Shown piece by piece: positions 56,542 to 64,000 of a stretch of 64,000 bases of DNA; within the stretch, counting starts at the first letter, position 1; each line of letters opens with the position of its first letter. This DNA comes from CAVRUZ01 sp963724495 (lineage in GTDB: Bacteria; Actinomycetota; Actinomycetes; Propionibacteriales; DAIQRJ01), in contig CAVRUZ010000009.1 of assembly GCA_963724495.1 (NCBI GenBank), positions 1-64,000 on the forward strand. Reading direction: 5' to 3'. The notes under the pieces were generated by a model that worked only from the letters and a program-made list of their open reading frames with translations, had not been told where the DNA came from and did not search any database. The position numbers were made by a program, and so were the translations under genes.

Positions 56542-58319
56542 TCGACATGCTGAAGTCGGTCTGGCTCGTCGTCTCGACCTCGGTCCGGGTGAGTCCGAAG
56601 CAGAGCGCCGTCTGCCTGCTCGAGACCATCAGCAACTTGATGATGATGCTCCAGCCGCTCTTCATCACCTGGATGGTGACCGGTGCCATCGAGCACGACC
56701 GCGGCCTGGTGATCCGCGCGGTCACCGCGTTCGTGTTGTCGCTCTCGGTGGTGCTCTTCATGATGATCGTGGGGAACAACGCCCGGATCGGCCAGAACGA
56801 ACGAGTCGGCTTCTGGTTCGACACCGAGGTGTCGCGGCTCACGTCCTCGATCACGACGCTCGATCACCTGCAGACGCCGGAGTACCTCGACAAGGCCCAG
56901 ACGCTGCGCGATCACCAGGGACTGCTGGGATTCGCCTTCAACTCCGTGCTCAACACCCTGCGGATGACCGCGACGGCCGGGGGCACACTGGTCCTGGCGC
57001 TGACCGCCGACCCGCGGATGCTGCTGGTGATCATCGCGGGCATACCAGCTGTGCTCAGCACGCGCTGGACTACCAAGTGGCAGTCCGCGACCGACGAGGC
57101 CTCCGGGGAGCCGAGCAGGCGCACCAAGCACCTGCTGGACCTGTCGAGCACCGCCACACCTGGGGCGGAAGTCCGGGTCTTCGGCCTGCAGACCTGGCTG
57201 CGCGACGCCACCGGTGCCGCCACGCGCCAGTGGCTCGACCTCCGGGTCGTGTTGGCAAAGAAGTCGACCCTGGTCGAAACGGCCTGCACGGTGTTCTTCT
57301 TCGGCGTCGCTTCCCTGGTGCTGATCTGGATCATGCGCGACACCATCAACGGCAACGTGGCAGTCGCCAACTTCGTCCTGGCGGCGACACTCGTGACGCG
57401 GTTGCAGGACATCACCAACGTCATGCAGTGGGCGGTCCACATGCTGGTGCGAGTGAGCAAGGACGGAAGTCGCTTCCTCTGGTTGCGCGACTACAGCAAC
57501 GACGAGGTGGCTCGCCACGCTGGATCTCTCACCCCGCCGGCGCGTCTTGGCCGGGGCATCAGCACGCTGAATCTCGGCTACACCTATCCGGAGGCCGAGA
57601 AGCCCACGCTCTCCGACATCAGCCTCGAACTGCCGGCTGGGTCCGTCGTTGCGGTGGTGGGGGAGAACGGCGCGGGCAAGTCCACCCTGGTCGGACTGCT
57701 CACCGGCATGCTCCGCCCGACCGAGGGGCAGGTGCTGGTCGACGGCATCGACATGAGTGACTTCGACCACGACCAGTGGCGTGCCCGGATGTCGGGTGCC
57801 TTCCAGGACTACGCGAAGCTGGAGTTCAGCGCCCAGGAGTCGATCGGCGTGGGCGACCTGCCCGATGTCTCCAGCGACTCGGCGGTGAACGAGGCACTGT
57901 GGGAGGCCTCGGCGACCGACCTGCTGCGCTCGCTGCCCCAGGGACTCGACACCCAGCTCGGCACCACGTGGCCCGGCGGCGTGGAACTGTCCGGCGGCCA
58001 GTGGCAGCGGATCGCGATTGCCCGCGGGATGATGCGCGACACTCCCCTACTCCTGGTGCTCGACGAGCCGACCGCTGCGCTCGACGCCGGCACCGAGCAC
58101 GCGCTGTTCGAGCGGTACGCCGACGCCGCCCGCAAGACCGGCGGCCGCGGCGGGGTCACGCTGCTGGTCACGCACCGCTTCTCCACGGTGGCCTCCGCGG
58201 ATCTCGTGGTGGTGCTGGAGAACGGGCGGGTCGCGGAGATCGGGACCCACGCCGAGCTGTACGCAAGCGGGGGTCACTACTCCGAGCTGTACGAACTGCA
58301 GGCCCGCGGCTACCGCTGA
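56538..58319 (+). CDS. ABC half-transporter 2 (membrane + ATPase)
   Basis: 593 residues. It has six membrane segments (LLETISNLMMMLQPLFITWM, AFVLSLSVVLFMMIVGNN and others) and an ATPase domain with Walker A VVGENGAGKSTLVGLL (about 373-388), signature ELSGGQWQRIAIARGM (about 482-497), Walker B LLLVLDEPTAALD and H-loop TLLVTHRFSTV. AGGAGG at 56525-56530 precedes ATG 56538. It is the partner of half-transporter 1. It ends 33 bp before the convergent GH35 gene. Confidence 0.9.
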   Translation: MIDMLKSVWLVVSTSVRVSPKQSAVCLLETISNLMMMLQPLFITWMVTGAIEHDRGLVIRAVTAFVLSLSVVLFMMIVGNNARIGQNERVGFWFDTEVSRLTSSITTLDHLQTPEYLDKAQTLRDHQGLLGFAFNSVLNTLRMTATAGGTLVLALTADPRMLLVIIAGIPAVLSTRWTTKWQSATDEASGEPSRRTKHLLDLSSTATPGAEVRVFGLQTWLRDATGAATRQWLDLRVVLAKKSTLVETACTVFFFGVASLVLIWIMRDTINGNVAVANFVLAATLVTRLQDITNVMQWAVHMLVRVSKDGSRFLWLRDYSNDEVARHAGSLTPPARLGRGISTLNLGYTYPEAEKPTLSDISLELPAGSVVAVVGENGAGKSTLVGLLTGMLRPTEGQVLVDGIDMSDFDHDQWRARMSGAFQDYAKLEFSAQESIGVGDLPDVSSDSAVNEALWEASATDLLRSLPQGLDTQLGTTWPGGVELSGGQWQRIAIARGMMRDTPLLLVLDEPTAALDAGTEHALFERYADAARKTGGRGGVTLLVTHRFSTVASADLVVVLENGRVAEIGTHAELYASGGHYSELYELQARGYR

Positions 58320-58352
58320 CCGTGCGGGTGCGGCCGCTGGTTCGCCGGACCG

Positions 58353-60737
58353 TCAGGTGAACCGGATGGTCAGCGGGCCGTCGGCCGGGCCGGTCACCGT
58401 GGTCACATCGTCCTGTGTCTGCACGTCGGCGTCGGTGTCCAGATCTGCGATCCCGCTGAGGTGGACCACGGTCCGGTCACCGAGCCCCGGCCCGAACGTC
58501 ACCCGATCCGGGCCGACTTCGGTGATCTCGGCGTTCGCCGACACCAGCGTCGCGCCGGACGGGAGGACCAGCCCGAGGCCCAGGATCACGCCGGTCTTCG
58601 GCGGCAGGAGCAACGGCTCGTCGAGCTGGCCGGTCGGATCCCCCACGTCGACCTGGACCGTCGCCGGGTAACCGGTCGGGTTGAGCAGGTGCAGCATCCG
58701 GCCACCGCCGGGACTGGCCGTCGTGGTGGCGACCACACCGAGGACGGTGGTGCGAAGCGCCAGCCCAGCGGGCGATCCGAGCCAGGTTGTCAGCTTGCTG
58801 ATGAGATCGGGCCTGGCCGGATAGTCGGCGCAGATGACCACAGCCCGACCAGCACCAGCCTGGACCGTCACCGCGCACACGGTTCCGTCCACGTCGGTCA
58901 GCAGCACGTCGGCGTCACCGACCACCTCGCCCAGCCAGCTCACCCGGGTCTCTGGCATCCCGGCCGCGACTCCATGGCCCACCACAGACGGCTCTTGGTG
59001 GCGGCCACTGGTGTGGATCGCCCCACGGGTCAGGCCGAGAGCGTCGCCCAGGACGGAACACGGCCGATTCTCCAGGTCACGCTGGGGAATCCGGCCCATC
59101 AGCAGCAGGCTGCCACCATCGCGCACGTGCTCAGCGAGGCGCTGCTGCACGGCTGCGTCCAGCACGTCGCCGCTGCTGAGCGCGACGGTGTGCGGGAGCG
59201 TCGCCGACGGATCCTGCAGATTCACGGCGGAGAACCGATGACCGCCGAAGAGCAGGGACCGCCACAGTGATCGGCGTTCCCCCGGGCCACGGAAAGCCAT
59301 CAGGTCGTCCGTGACCTCTGACATCACGGCACTGCGGGGGTAGCGGTACTCGGTCATGAAGGCGTCCGGCCAGAAGCCCATGGCGAGGTCGTCGTGCTCC
59401 TCGTCCATGTCCGCCAGCCACGACGAGTTGGCGACCATCGCATGAGTCACGGCGGCGGTTGCGCCGAACGTCAGTCCGCGTTGCCCCAATGGGCCGATCG
59501 GGGCTGCCTGCCCATGCCACTCACCGGTGAAGGCGATTCGGTCGTTGCCGTCGCCGACCGGCTCGTCCAGGTGCGGGTTGATTCCGCCGGCCAGCAGGTA
59601 GTAGTTGATGATGCGGCAACCCTGCGCAACGCAGAGCCTGGTCTTGAGGTCGACGGTGGAAGGGTCGTAGAGCTGCTCGAGTCCCCCGCTGTAGTCGCCG
59701 GTTCCTGCCTCGAACTCGAGCGAGGTCAGCGGTTGGTCGGCCGAATTCACCGCAGCCATTGCCGCATTGATGAAGTGCAGGTCGATGGTGGCCGACCGCG
59801 TCATGTCGCCGAGGTAGTGGTCCGATCCCGCAGCGAACCCGGCCAAGCCGGCATAGCTCTCGAACAGCTGGCTGACCCCGATCCCGAACGGCACACCGTT
59901 CGGGCCTTCTGTGCCATGGATGTTCACGAGGAAGGGCACGTCGACCACCCCGTGCCGCCGAGCCGAATCCGCAAGCCACTCGATGTAATTGGCGAACCTG
60001 GCCCGCATGAAGTGACCGAGGTCGACGCGAAGTGCTGCCGCCCACTCCTCGGTCGGGGACCGCACTGCTTCGGCCCAGCCGGCAGCGTCCGCCGTGGCTC
60101 CCGGGTAGCGGTCGGTCACCAGTTCACCGTGACGCTTCCTGCACCAGGCAAGGAAGTCCTGCAGCAGTCCGTCGGTCAGGTCCGGGCTGTTCGACACCCA
60201 GGCCAGCATCCCGACCTCGTTGTCCAGTTGAACGGCAATCACGTTGCCGCCGGTCGGCTGCAGCCGCTGCGCGAGCACCGGCATCACCTCGGCGTACCAG
60301 CGGTCCACGTCCGCCAGGAACGCCGGCGCGAGGTAGTCGACCGTCCTGGTTGGTGCGGGTACACCGTCCCAGCCGACGGGCACGACCTCGGGATGATCGC
60401 GGTAGACGCGGTAGGGAATGCCTTCGTTCTTCAGCTCGGCCATCACGAACGGCCCCGGCCGGGCGAGGAAGGTCAGCCCACGATCGGCACACAGGTCGAT
60501 GAACGCGCCCAGGTCGCGTTCGGGACGGGTACGCCCGGTCACGTCGATCGAGCCGTCCGGCAGTTCGTGGAACAGCCAGGGGATGTAGGCGGCCACACAG
60601 GTGCACCCGACCTCGACGAGCTTGTCCAGCCGGTCCTCCCACTGCGCGCGATCGACGCGGAAGTAGTGGATCTCCCCCGCCATCACCAACCGGGGTTCGC
60701 CGTCCACCACGATGCGGGCGCGCTCGAGTGCGATCAC
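58353..60737 (-). CDS. GH35-type beta-galactosidase
   Basis: 794 residues, no signal peptide. The N-terminal TIM barrel has LVMAGEIHYFRVDRAQWEDR, YIPWLFHELPDGSIDVTGRT, GLTFLARPGPFVMAEL and the acid/base Glu in VIAVQLDNEVGM. The likely nucleophile Glu is in TSLEFEAGTGDYSG. Three beta domains follow. It cleaves terminal beta-galactosides or related sugars. The motifs differ from textbook forms (QIENEYG becomes QLDNEVG), so it may have another sugar preference. It is last in the GH94-GH3-GH35 unit, 15 bp after GH3. Confidence 0.82.
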   Translation of the reverse strand: MIALERARIVVDGEPRLVMAGEIHYFRVDRAQWEDRLDKLVEVGCTCVAAYIPWLFHELPDGSIDVTGRTRPERDLGAFIDLCADRGLTFLARPGPFVMAELKNEGIPYRVYRDHPEVVPVGWDGVPAPTRTVDYLAPAFLADVDRWYAEVMPVLAQRLQPTGGNVIAVQLDNEVGMLAWVSNSPDLTDGLLQDFLAWCRKRHGELVTDRYPGATADAAGWAEAVRSPTEEWAAALRVDLGHFMRARFANYIEWLADSARRHGVVDVPFLVNIHGTEGPNGVPFGIGVSQLFESYAGLAGFAAGSDHYLGDMTRSATIDLHFINAAMAAVNSADQPLTSLEFEAGTGDYSGGLEQLYDPSTVDLKTRLCVAQGCRIINYYLLAGGINPHLDEPVGDGNDRIAFTGEWHGQAAPIGPLGQRGLTFGATAAVTHAMVANSSWLADMDEEHDDLAMGFWPDAFMTEYRYPRSAVMSEVTDDLMAFRGPGERRSLWRSLLFGGHRFSAVNLQDPSATLPHTVALSSGDVLDAAVQQRLAEHVRDGGSLLLMGRIPQRDLENRPCSVLGDALGLTRGAIHTSGRHQEPSVVGHGVAAGMPETRVSWLGEVVGDADVLLTDVDGTVCAVTVQAGAGRAVVICADYPARPDLISKLTTWLGSPAGLALRTTVLGVVATTTASPGGGRMLHLLNPTGYPATVQVDVGDPTGQLDEPLLLPPKTGVILGLGLVLPSGATLVSANAEITEVGPDRVTFGPGLGDRTVVHLSGIADLDTDADVQTQDDVTTVTGPADGPLTIRFT

Positions 60738-60752
60738 AGCTTCGTCTCCTGC

Positions 60753-62912
60753 CTAGTCGACGATCCGAAGGCGGGCCGACGACCCGTGCGCGGCGTTCGG
60801 GCCGATGATCACGTCCACGTCGCCGCGGTCGACGCGCCATCGCAGTGACCGGTCCCAGTAGCCGAACATCTCCGGGGTGATCTTGAAGACCACCTTGGCC
60901 GAGGCGCCGGGCTCGAGCTCGACGGCCTGCCAGTCGGCAAGTTCCACGAGGGGCCGCATGACGTCGGCGACGAGATCACGGAGGTACAGCTGCACGACCT
61001 CACGGCCCGGCCGCATGCCGGTGTTGGCGACCTCCACCGTGGCGCGGACGACTCCGCCACGGACCGGGATGTGGTCGCGGCTCAGTTCGACAGCGGAGTA
61101 GGCGAAAGTCGTGTAGGTGAGGCCGAATCCCAATGACAGTTCGGGATGGACCAGCGCGTTGAGGTAGCGGCCGAACTTGATGTCGCCGGAACGACCGAGC
61201 CGGCGACCGGTGGTGCGCTCCAGCGTGCCGATCGCCCCCGTCCTCGACATCCTGGGCAAGTTCATCGGCAGTCGTCCCGACGGTGCCTGGTCGCCGAGCA
61301 GCACGTCGGCCAGCGCCGGCCCGGCCTCGGCGCCGGGGTGCCAGGCGAGCAGCACGGCGTCGGCCAGCTGCATCACCGGTCGGAGTTCGAGCGGCCGTCC
61401 GCTCACCACCACGACCACCAGCGGCTTGCCGAGCATCGCCAACTGACGCAGGAGTTCGAACTGACCGACGGGTAGTTCGGCGTTCGGAAGGCACCGGTCC
61501 TCGCCGCTGCGGCTGGGGTGCTCGCCGACCAGGGCGATCGTGAGGTCGGCTGCGTCGGCGCGGCGAGCGGTCAGGTCGGGGAAGCGACCGTCGGAGACCA
61601 CCAGACTCTCGGCTCCGAGGCGATCGGCCAACGCCGAGGCTGCAGTGTCGCCAGAAGGTTCGGTGCCGGGGAAGACCCAGGCGCCCAGCAACGCGTCGAC
61701 GTCGTCGGCGAACGGGCCGCACAGGTGCACGGTCCCGATGTTGCTGTGCAGCGGCAGGATCCCGTTGTTCTTCAGCAGCACCATCGACCGCCCGGCGGCC
61801 TCCCGGGCCAGCACCGCACCGGCGCCGGGCTTGGACACAGGAGACGTGCTGACCGTCGGGGCGACCTCATCGAACAGGCCGCTCGCGAACTTCAGCCGCA
61901 GCACCCGGCGCACGGCGTCGTTGACCAGTGCCTCGTCGACGTCCCCGGCGGCGACAAGTTCGGGCAGATGCCGGCTGTACGTGCCCGACACCATGTCGAC
62001 ATCGACGCCCGCGACGATGGCCTGCCGGGCCGCCTCGCGGGCATCGGCGGCCACGCCCTGCGCCACGAGCTGCTCGATGCCACTCCAGTCGCTCACCACC
62101 ACACCGCGGAAGCCCCACTGCGACTTCAGGATGTCGCGGATCAGGTGGGTGTGGCTGTGCATGGGTACGCCGTCGACGTCGTTGAAGCCCACCATCACCG
62201 AGCGGCAGCCCGCCCGGATGGCCGCGAGGAACGGCCGCAGGTGCAGGTTGTGCAGGGCGTTCATCCCGACCGACAGCGTCTCGTGGTCACGCTCCGCGTG
62301 CACCAGGCCGTAGCCACAGAAGTGCTTCGCGCAGGCCGCGAGGCCGTCGGCCTCCAGGCCACCGACCACCGCGGCGCCCATTCGCGAGGCGAGTTGCGGC
62401 TCGTCGCCGAAGGTCTCCCCGACCCGGCCCCACCTGTGTTCGGAGGAGATGTCGACCATCGGGGCGAAGGTCCAGGTGAGGCCCGCCGCCCGGCCCTCGC
62501 GCGCCGCCTGCTGGGCGCAGGTCCGGACCAGGTCGGTGTCCCAGCTGGACGCCAGGGCGAGCGGGATCGGGAACGTGGTGCGGAAGCCGTGCACCACGTC
62601 GCTGCCGAACATCAGCGGGATGCCCAGCCTCGATCGACTCCGTGCGATGTCCTGTAGCTCCGCGATCCGCGAGGGCAGCGAGCGAAGGTGGGTGTCGTCG
62701 CGCGCCATCGGACCCTCGGAGTAGATGCCGGCGCCCACCCGCCCGGCTGCGACATCGTTCCCATCGCCGTCCGGGTCGAGGTCATGACTGAGCTGCAGCT
62801 GGCCGACCTTCTCCTCAATGGTCATCGCCGCGATCAGCGCCGCGATCCGGGTCTCGACCGGCAACGCCTTGTCGAGCCACCGGGGCTTCTCGCCGACCTC
62901 GGCGGCCGTCAC
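60753..62912 (-). CDS. GH3 beta-glucosidase (BglX-like)
   Basis: 719 residues, no signal peptide, so likely cytosolic. The N-terminal barrel holds IPLMFGSDVVHGFRTTFPIP, AACAKHFCGYGLVHAERDHE and the catalytic Asp in GVVVSDWSGIEQL. The second domain has GRSMVLLKNNGILPLHSN, with LALVGEHPSRSGEDRCL and a C-terminal FnIII-like domain (LSLGFGLTYTTFAYSAVELS). It removes glucose from the non-reducing ends of beta-glucosides. GTG 62912 overlaps the TGA of the GH94 gene. Confidence 0.9.
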   Translation of the reverse strand: MTAAEVGEKPRWLDKALPVETRIAALIAAMTIEEKVGQLQLSHDLDPDGDGNDVAAGRVGAGIYSEGPMARDDTHLRSLPSRIAELQDIARSRSRLGIPLMFGSDVVHGFRTTFPIPLALASSWDTDLVRTCAQQAAREGRAAGLTWTFAPMVDISSEHRWGRVGETFGDEPQLASRMGAAVVGGLEADGLAACAKHFCGYGLVHAERDHETLSVGMNALHNLHLRPFLAAIRAGCRSVMVGFNDVDGVPMHSHTHLIRDILKSQWGFRGVVVSDWSGIEQLVAQGVAADAREAARQAIVAGVDVDMVSGTYSRHLPELVAAGDVDEALVNDAVRRVLRLKFASGLFDEVAPTVSTSPVSKPGAGAVLAREAAGRSMVLLKNNGILPLHSNIGTVHLCGPFADDVDALLGAWVFPGTEPSGDTAASALADRLGAESLVVSDGRFPDLTARRADAADLTIALVGEHPSRSGEDRCLPNAELPVGQFELLRQLAMLGKPLVVVVVSGRPLELRPVMQLADAVLLAWHPGAEAGPALADVLLGDQAPSGRLPMNLPRMSRTGAIGTLERTTGRRLGRSGDIKFGRYLNALVHPELSLGFGLTYTTFAYSAVELSRDHIPVRGGVVRATVEVANTGMRPGREVVQLYLRDLVADVMRPLVELADWQAVELEPGASAKVVFKITPEMFGYWDRSLRWRVDRGDVDVIIGPNAAHGSSARLRIVD

Positions 62913-64000
62913 GGCACCTCGACGTCCACGAAGCCGCCCGCCGACGTGAGATCGGACATGAGCACCGACACTCCACCCGGCCGGTAGCGGTTGGGCACGT
63001 CCTGCGTGTCGAGGGCAACCCCGGCCGAGCGGACAACGCGGACCCCGTGGCCCTGACTGCCGACCGCGAAGCGGAACTCCACCGGCGAACCGCCGACCGG
63101 CACCCGCACCTGCAGACCGTCGAGACCGGGATCGAGCACCGGATCGATCTCGACCCTGGAGCCACGCACGCGAATGCCCAGCAGGTTCTGCACGACCAGC
63201 TGGAGGAACAGTCCCGGGCCGGAGGAGTACACCCGCCAGCCGCCTTCGAGGGCGACGCTGCCGTCGGCGATCCGGCCGTACTCCGCGTCCGCCTGGTAGC
63301 GGTCGTCGAACGCGGCGTCGGAGGAGGAGAAGTAGACGGTCGACTGCCGCGGCCGGGCCGAGCTCACCCTGCTGGTGATGCCGAGCGGATGTGCCTGCGC
63401 CAGCGCCCGTAGCAGACCCTGTGCGTCACCGACCCGAGCCAGAGCCTCGGCGTACCGCAGGTGCGCGTGCATGTACATGACGCCGATCTCGCGGCCGAAG
63501 AAGGTGCTGGCCTCGGCTCGCTGGAACAGCTCCATCGGCCCGCCGTGATAGGCCACCGGCCGGTCGAAGAGCCGAACGCCGTCGGGTCCGGTGAGGTGCT
63601 CGCGGATGAGGTCGAAGTGACGGGATACCTCCTCCTGGGTCAGCAGCTCGCCGGCAATCGCATGGATCATCGGCAGCAGGCTGTACGCCAGGCCGGTACG
63701 ACGGTCGCGCGGATGCAGCAGCGGCTCGATCGCACCGTCGTCGGCCACCAGGCCGTAGCCCGCGAGCACACCGTCGGGCATCAGGCTCGCTCGCAGATCG
63801 GCAGTCCCGGCTTGCGGCGATGCGCAGCGCCCGGGCCGCCAGCTCCGGCTCCTCGGTCAGCGCCTCGCCGAGCGTCCTCAGCGCCTCGGCCTGCAGCACG
63901 ACCGTCCAGGTCGAGACCATCCGCGCGGCCAAGGCCGGGTCGGCAGGCTGGAGCGAGTCGTTCCAGTCGCCGTTGCCGTAGGCGGGCAGGTTGGTGGTGC
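62909..64000 (-). CDS. GH94-like cellobiose/beta-glucan phosphorylase, partial, one frameshift
   Basis: This is the C-terminal part only; the gene runs off the right edge. The first visible codons read TTNLPAYGNGDWNDSLQP, with the GDWND motif that carries the catalytic Asp of GH94 phosphorylases. Next come STWTVVLQAEALRTLGEAL and, after a break near 63812 (one extra base), LMPDGVLAGYGLVADDG, PMIHAIAGELLTQEEVSRHF and GGPMELFQRAEASTFFGREI. Such enzymes split beta-glucosides with phosphate to glucose-1-phosphate. The exact linkage (1,2, 1,3 or 1,4) cannot be told from this part. It is the first gene visible of the operon. Confidence 0.78.

Overview
This is GC-rich DNA from an actinobacterium. 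HspR sits inside a dnaK-grpE-dnaJ-hspR-clpB cluster. There is also an actinomycete-type integrative element, an XRE/DUF5753/DUF397 regulator, a DUF222/HNH (13E12) protein under a LexA box, and the order fba-DUF3151-purA-purD. The gene content would suit Propionibacteriales/Nocardioidaceae, but that placement is inference only.

Layout. 1-7.6 kb is the right-hand part of an actinomycete integrative and conjugative element (AICE): Pra-like protein, FtsK/TraB translocase, RepSA-type HUH initiator, Xis and tyrosine integrase. It ends against the 3' end of a tRNA-Thr gene, and the left end is outside the window. 7.7-14.3 kb is chromosomal, on the minus strand: an exported peptidase, a PSP1/RicT-like protein, a GH78 rhamnosidase and a Tat-exported TIM-barrel protein. 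14.5-30 kb is housekeeping: HIT, CorA, PurD, PurA, Fba, LemA, SIS, SpoU, DedA, NDH-2, PyrE, a deaminase and DapC. 29.5-36.5 kb holds the 13E12 protein with its SOS box, a PCD-VOC fusion, a GH116 enzyme, adenosine deaminase and an AlkZ-like winged-helix protein between two hairpins. 36.6-43.8 kb is the heat-shock operon. 44-52.2 kb is a run of small accessory genes. 52.4-58.3 kb is a coherent locus: a ribbon-helix-helix (RHH) regulator with a helically phased operator array, a DUF4097 protein, a 77-residue basic protein and two ABC half-transporters. 58.3-64 kb is a minus-strand beta-glucan/galactoside operon (GH94-GH3-GH35), with GH94 running off the window.

Two features cut across the window. 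First, about 18 genes carry apparent frameshifts. Nearly all are one extra base, and they hit core genes such as grpE and the type II NADH dehydrogenase. Base-calling or assembly error is the more likely cause, so most are annotated here as CDS joined across frames rather than pseudogenes. Second, a 78-100 bp dispersed hairpin element occurs three times (26.8, 27.6 and 43.9 kb). It has a conserved core and outer stems that change in sequence yet stay paired. I see no CRISPR array, insertion sequence or rRNA.
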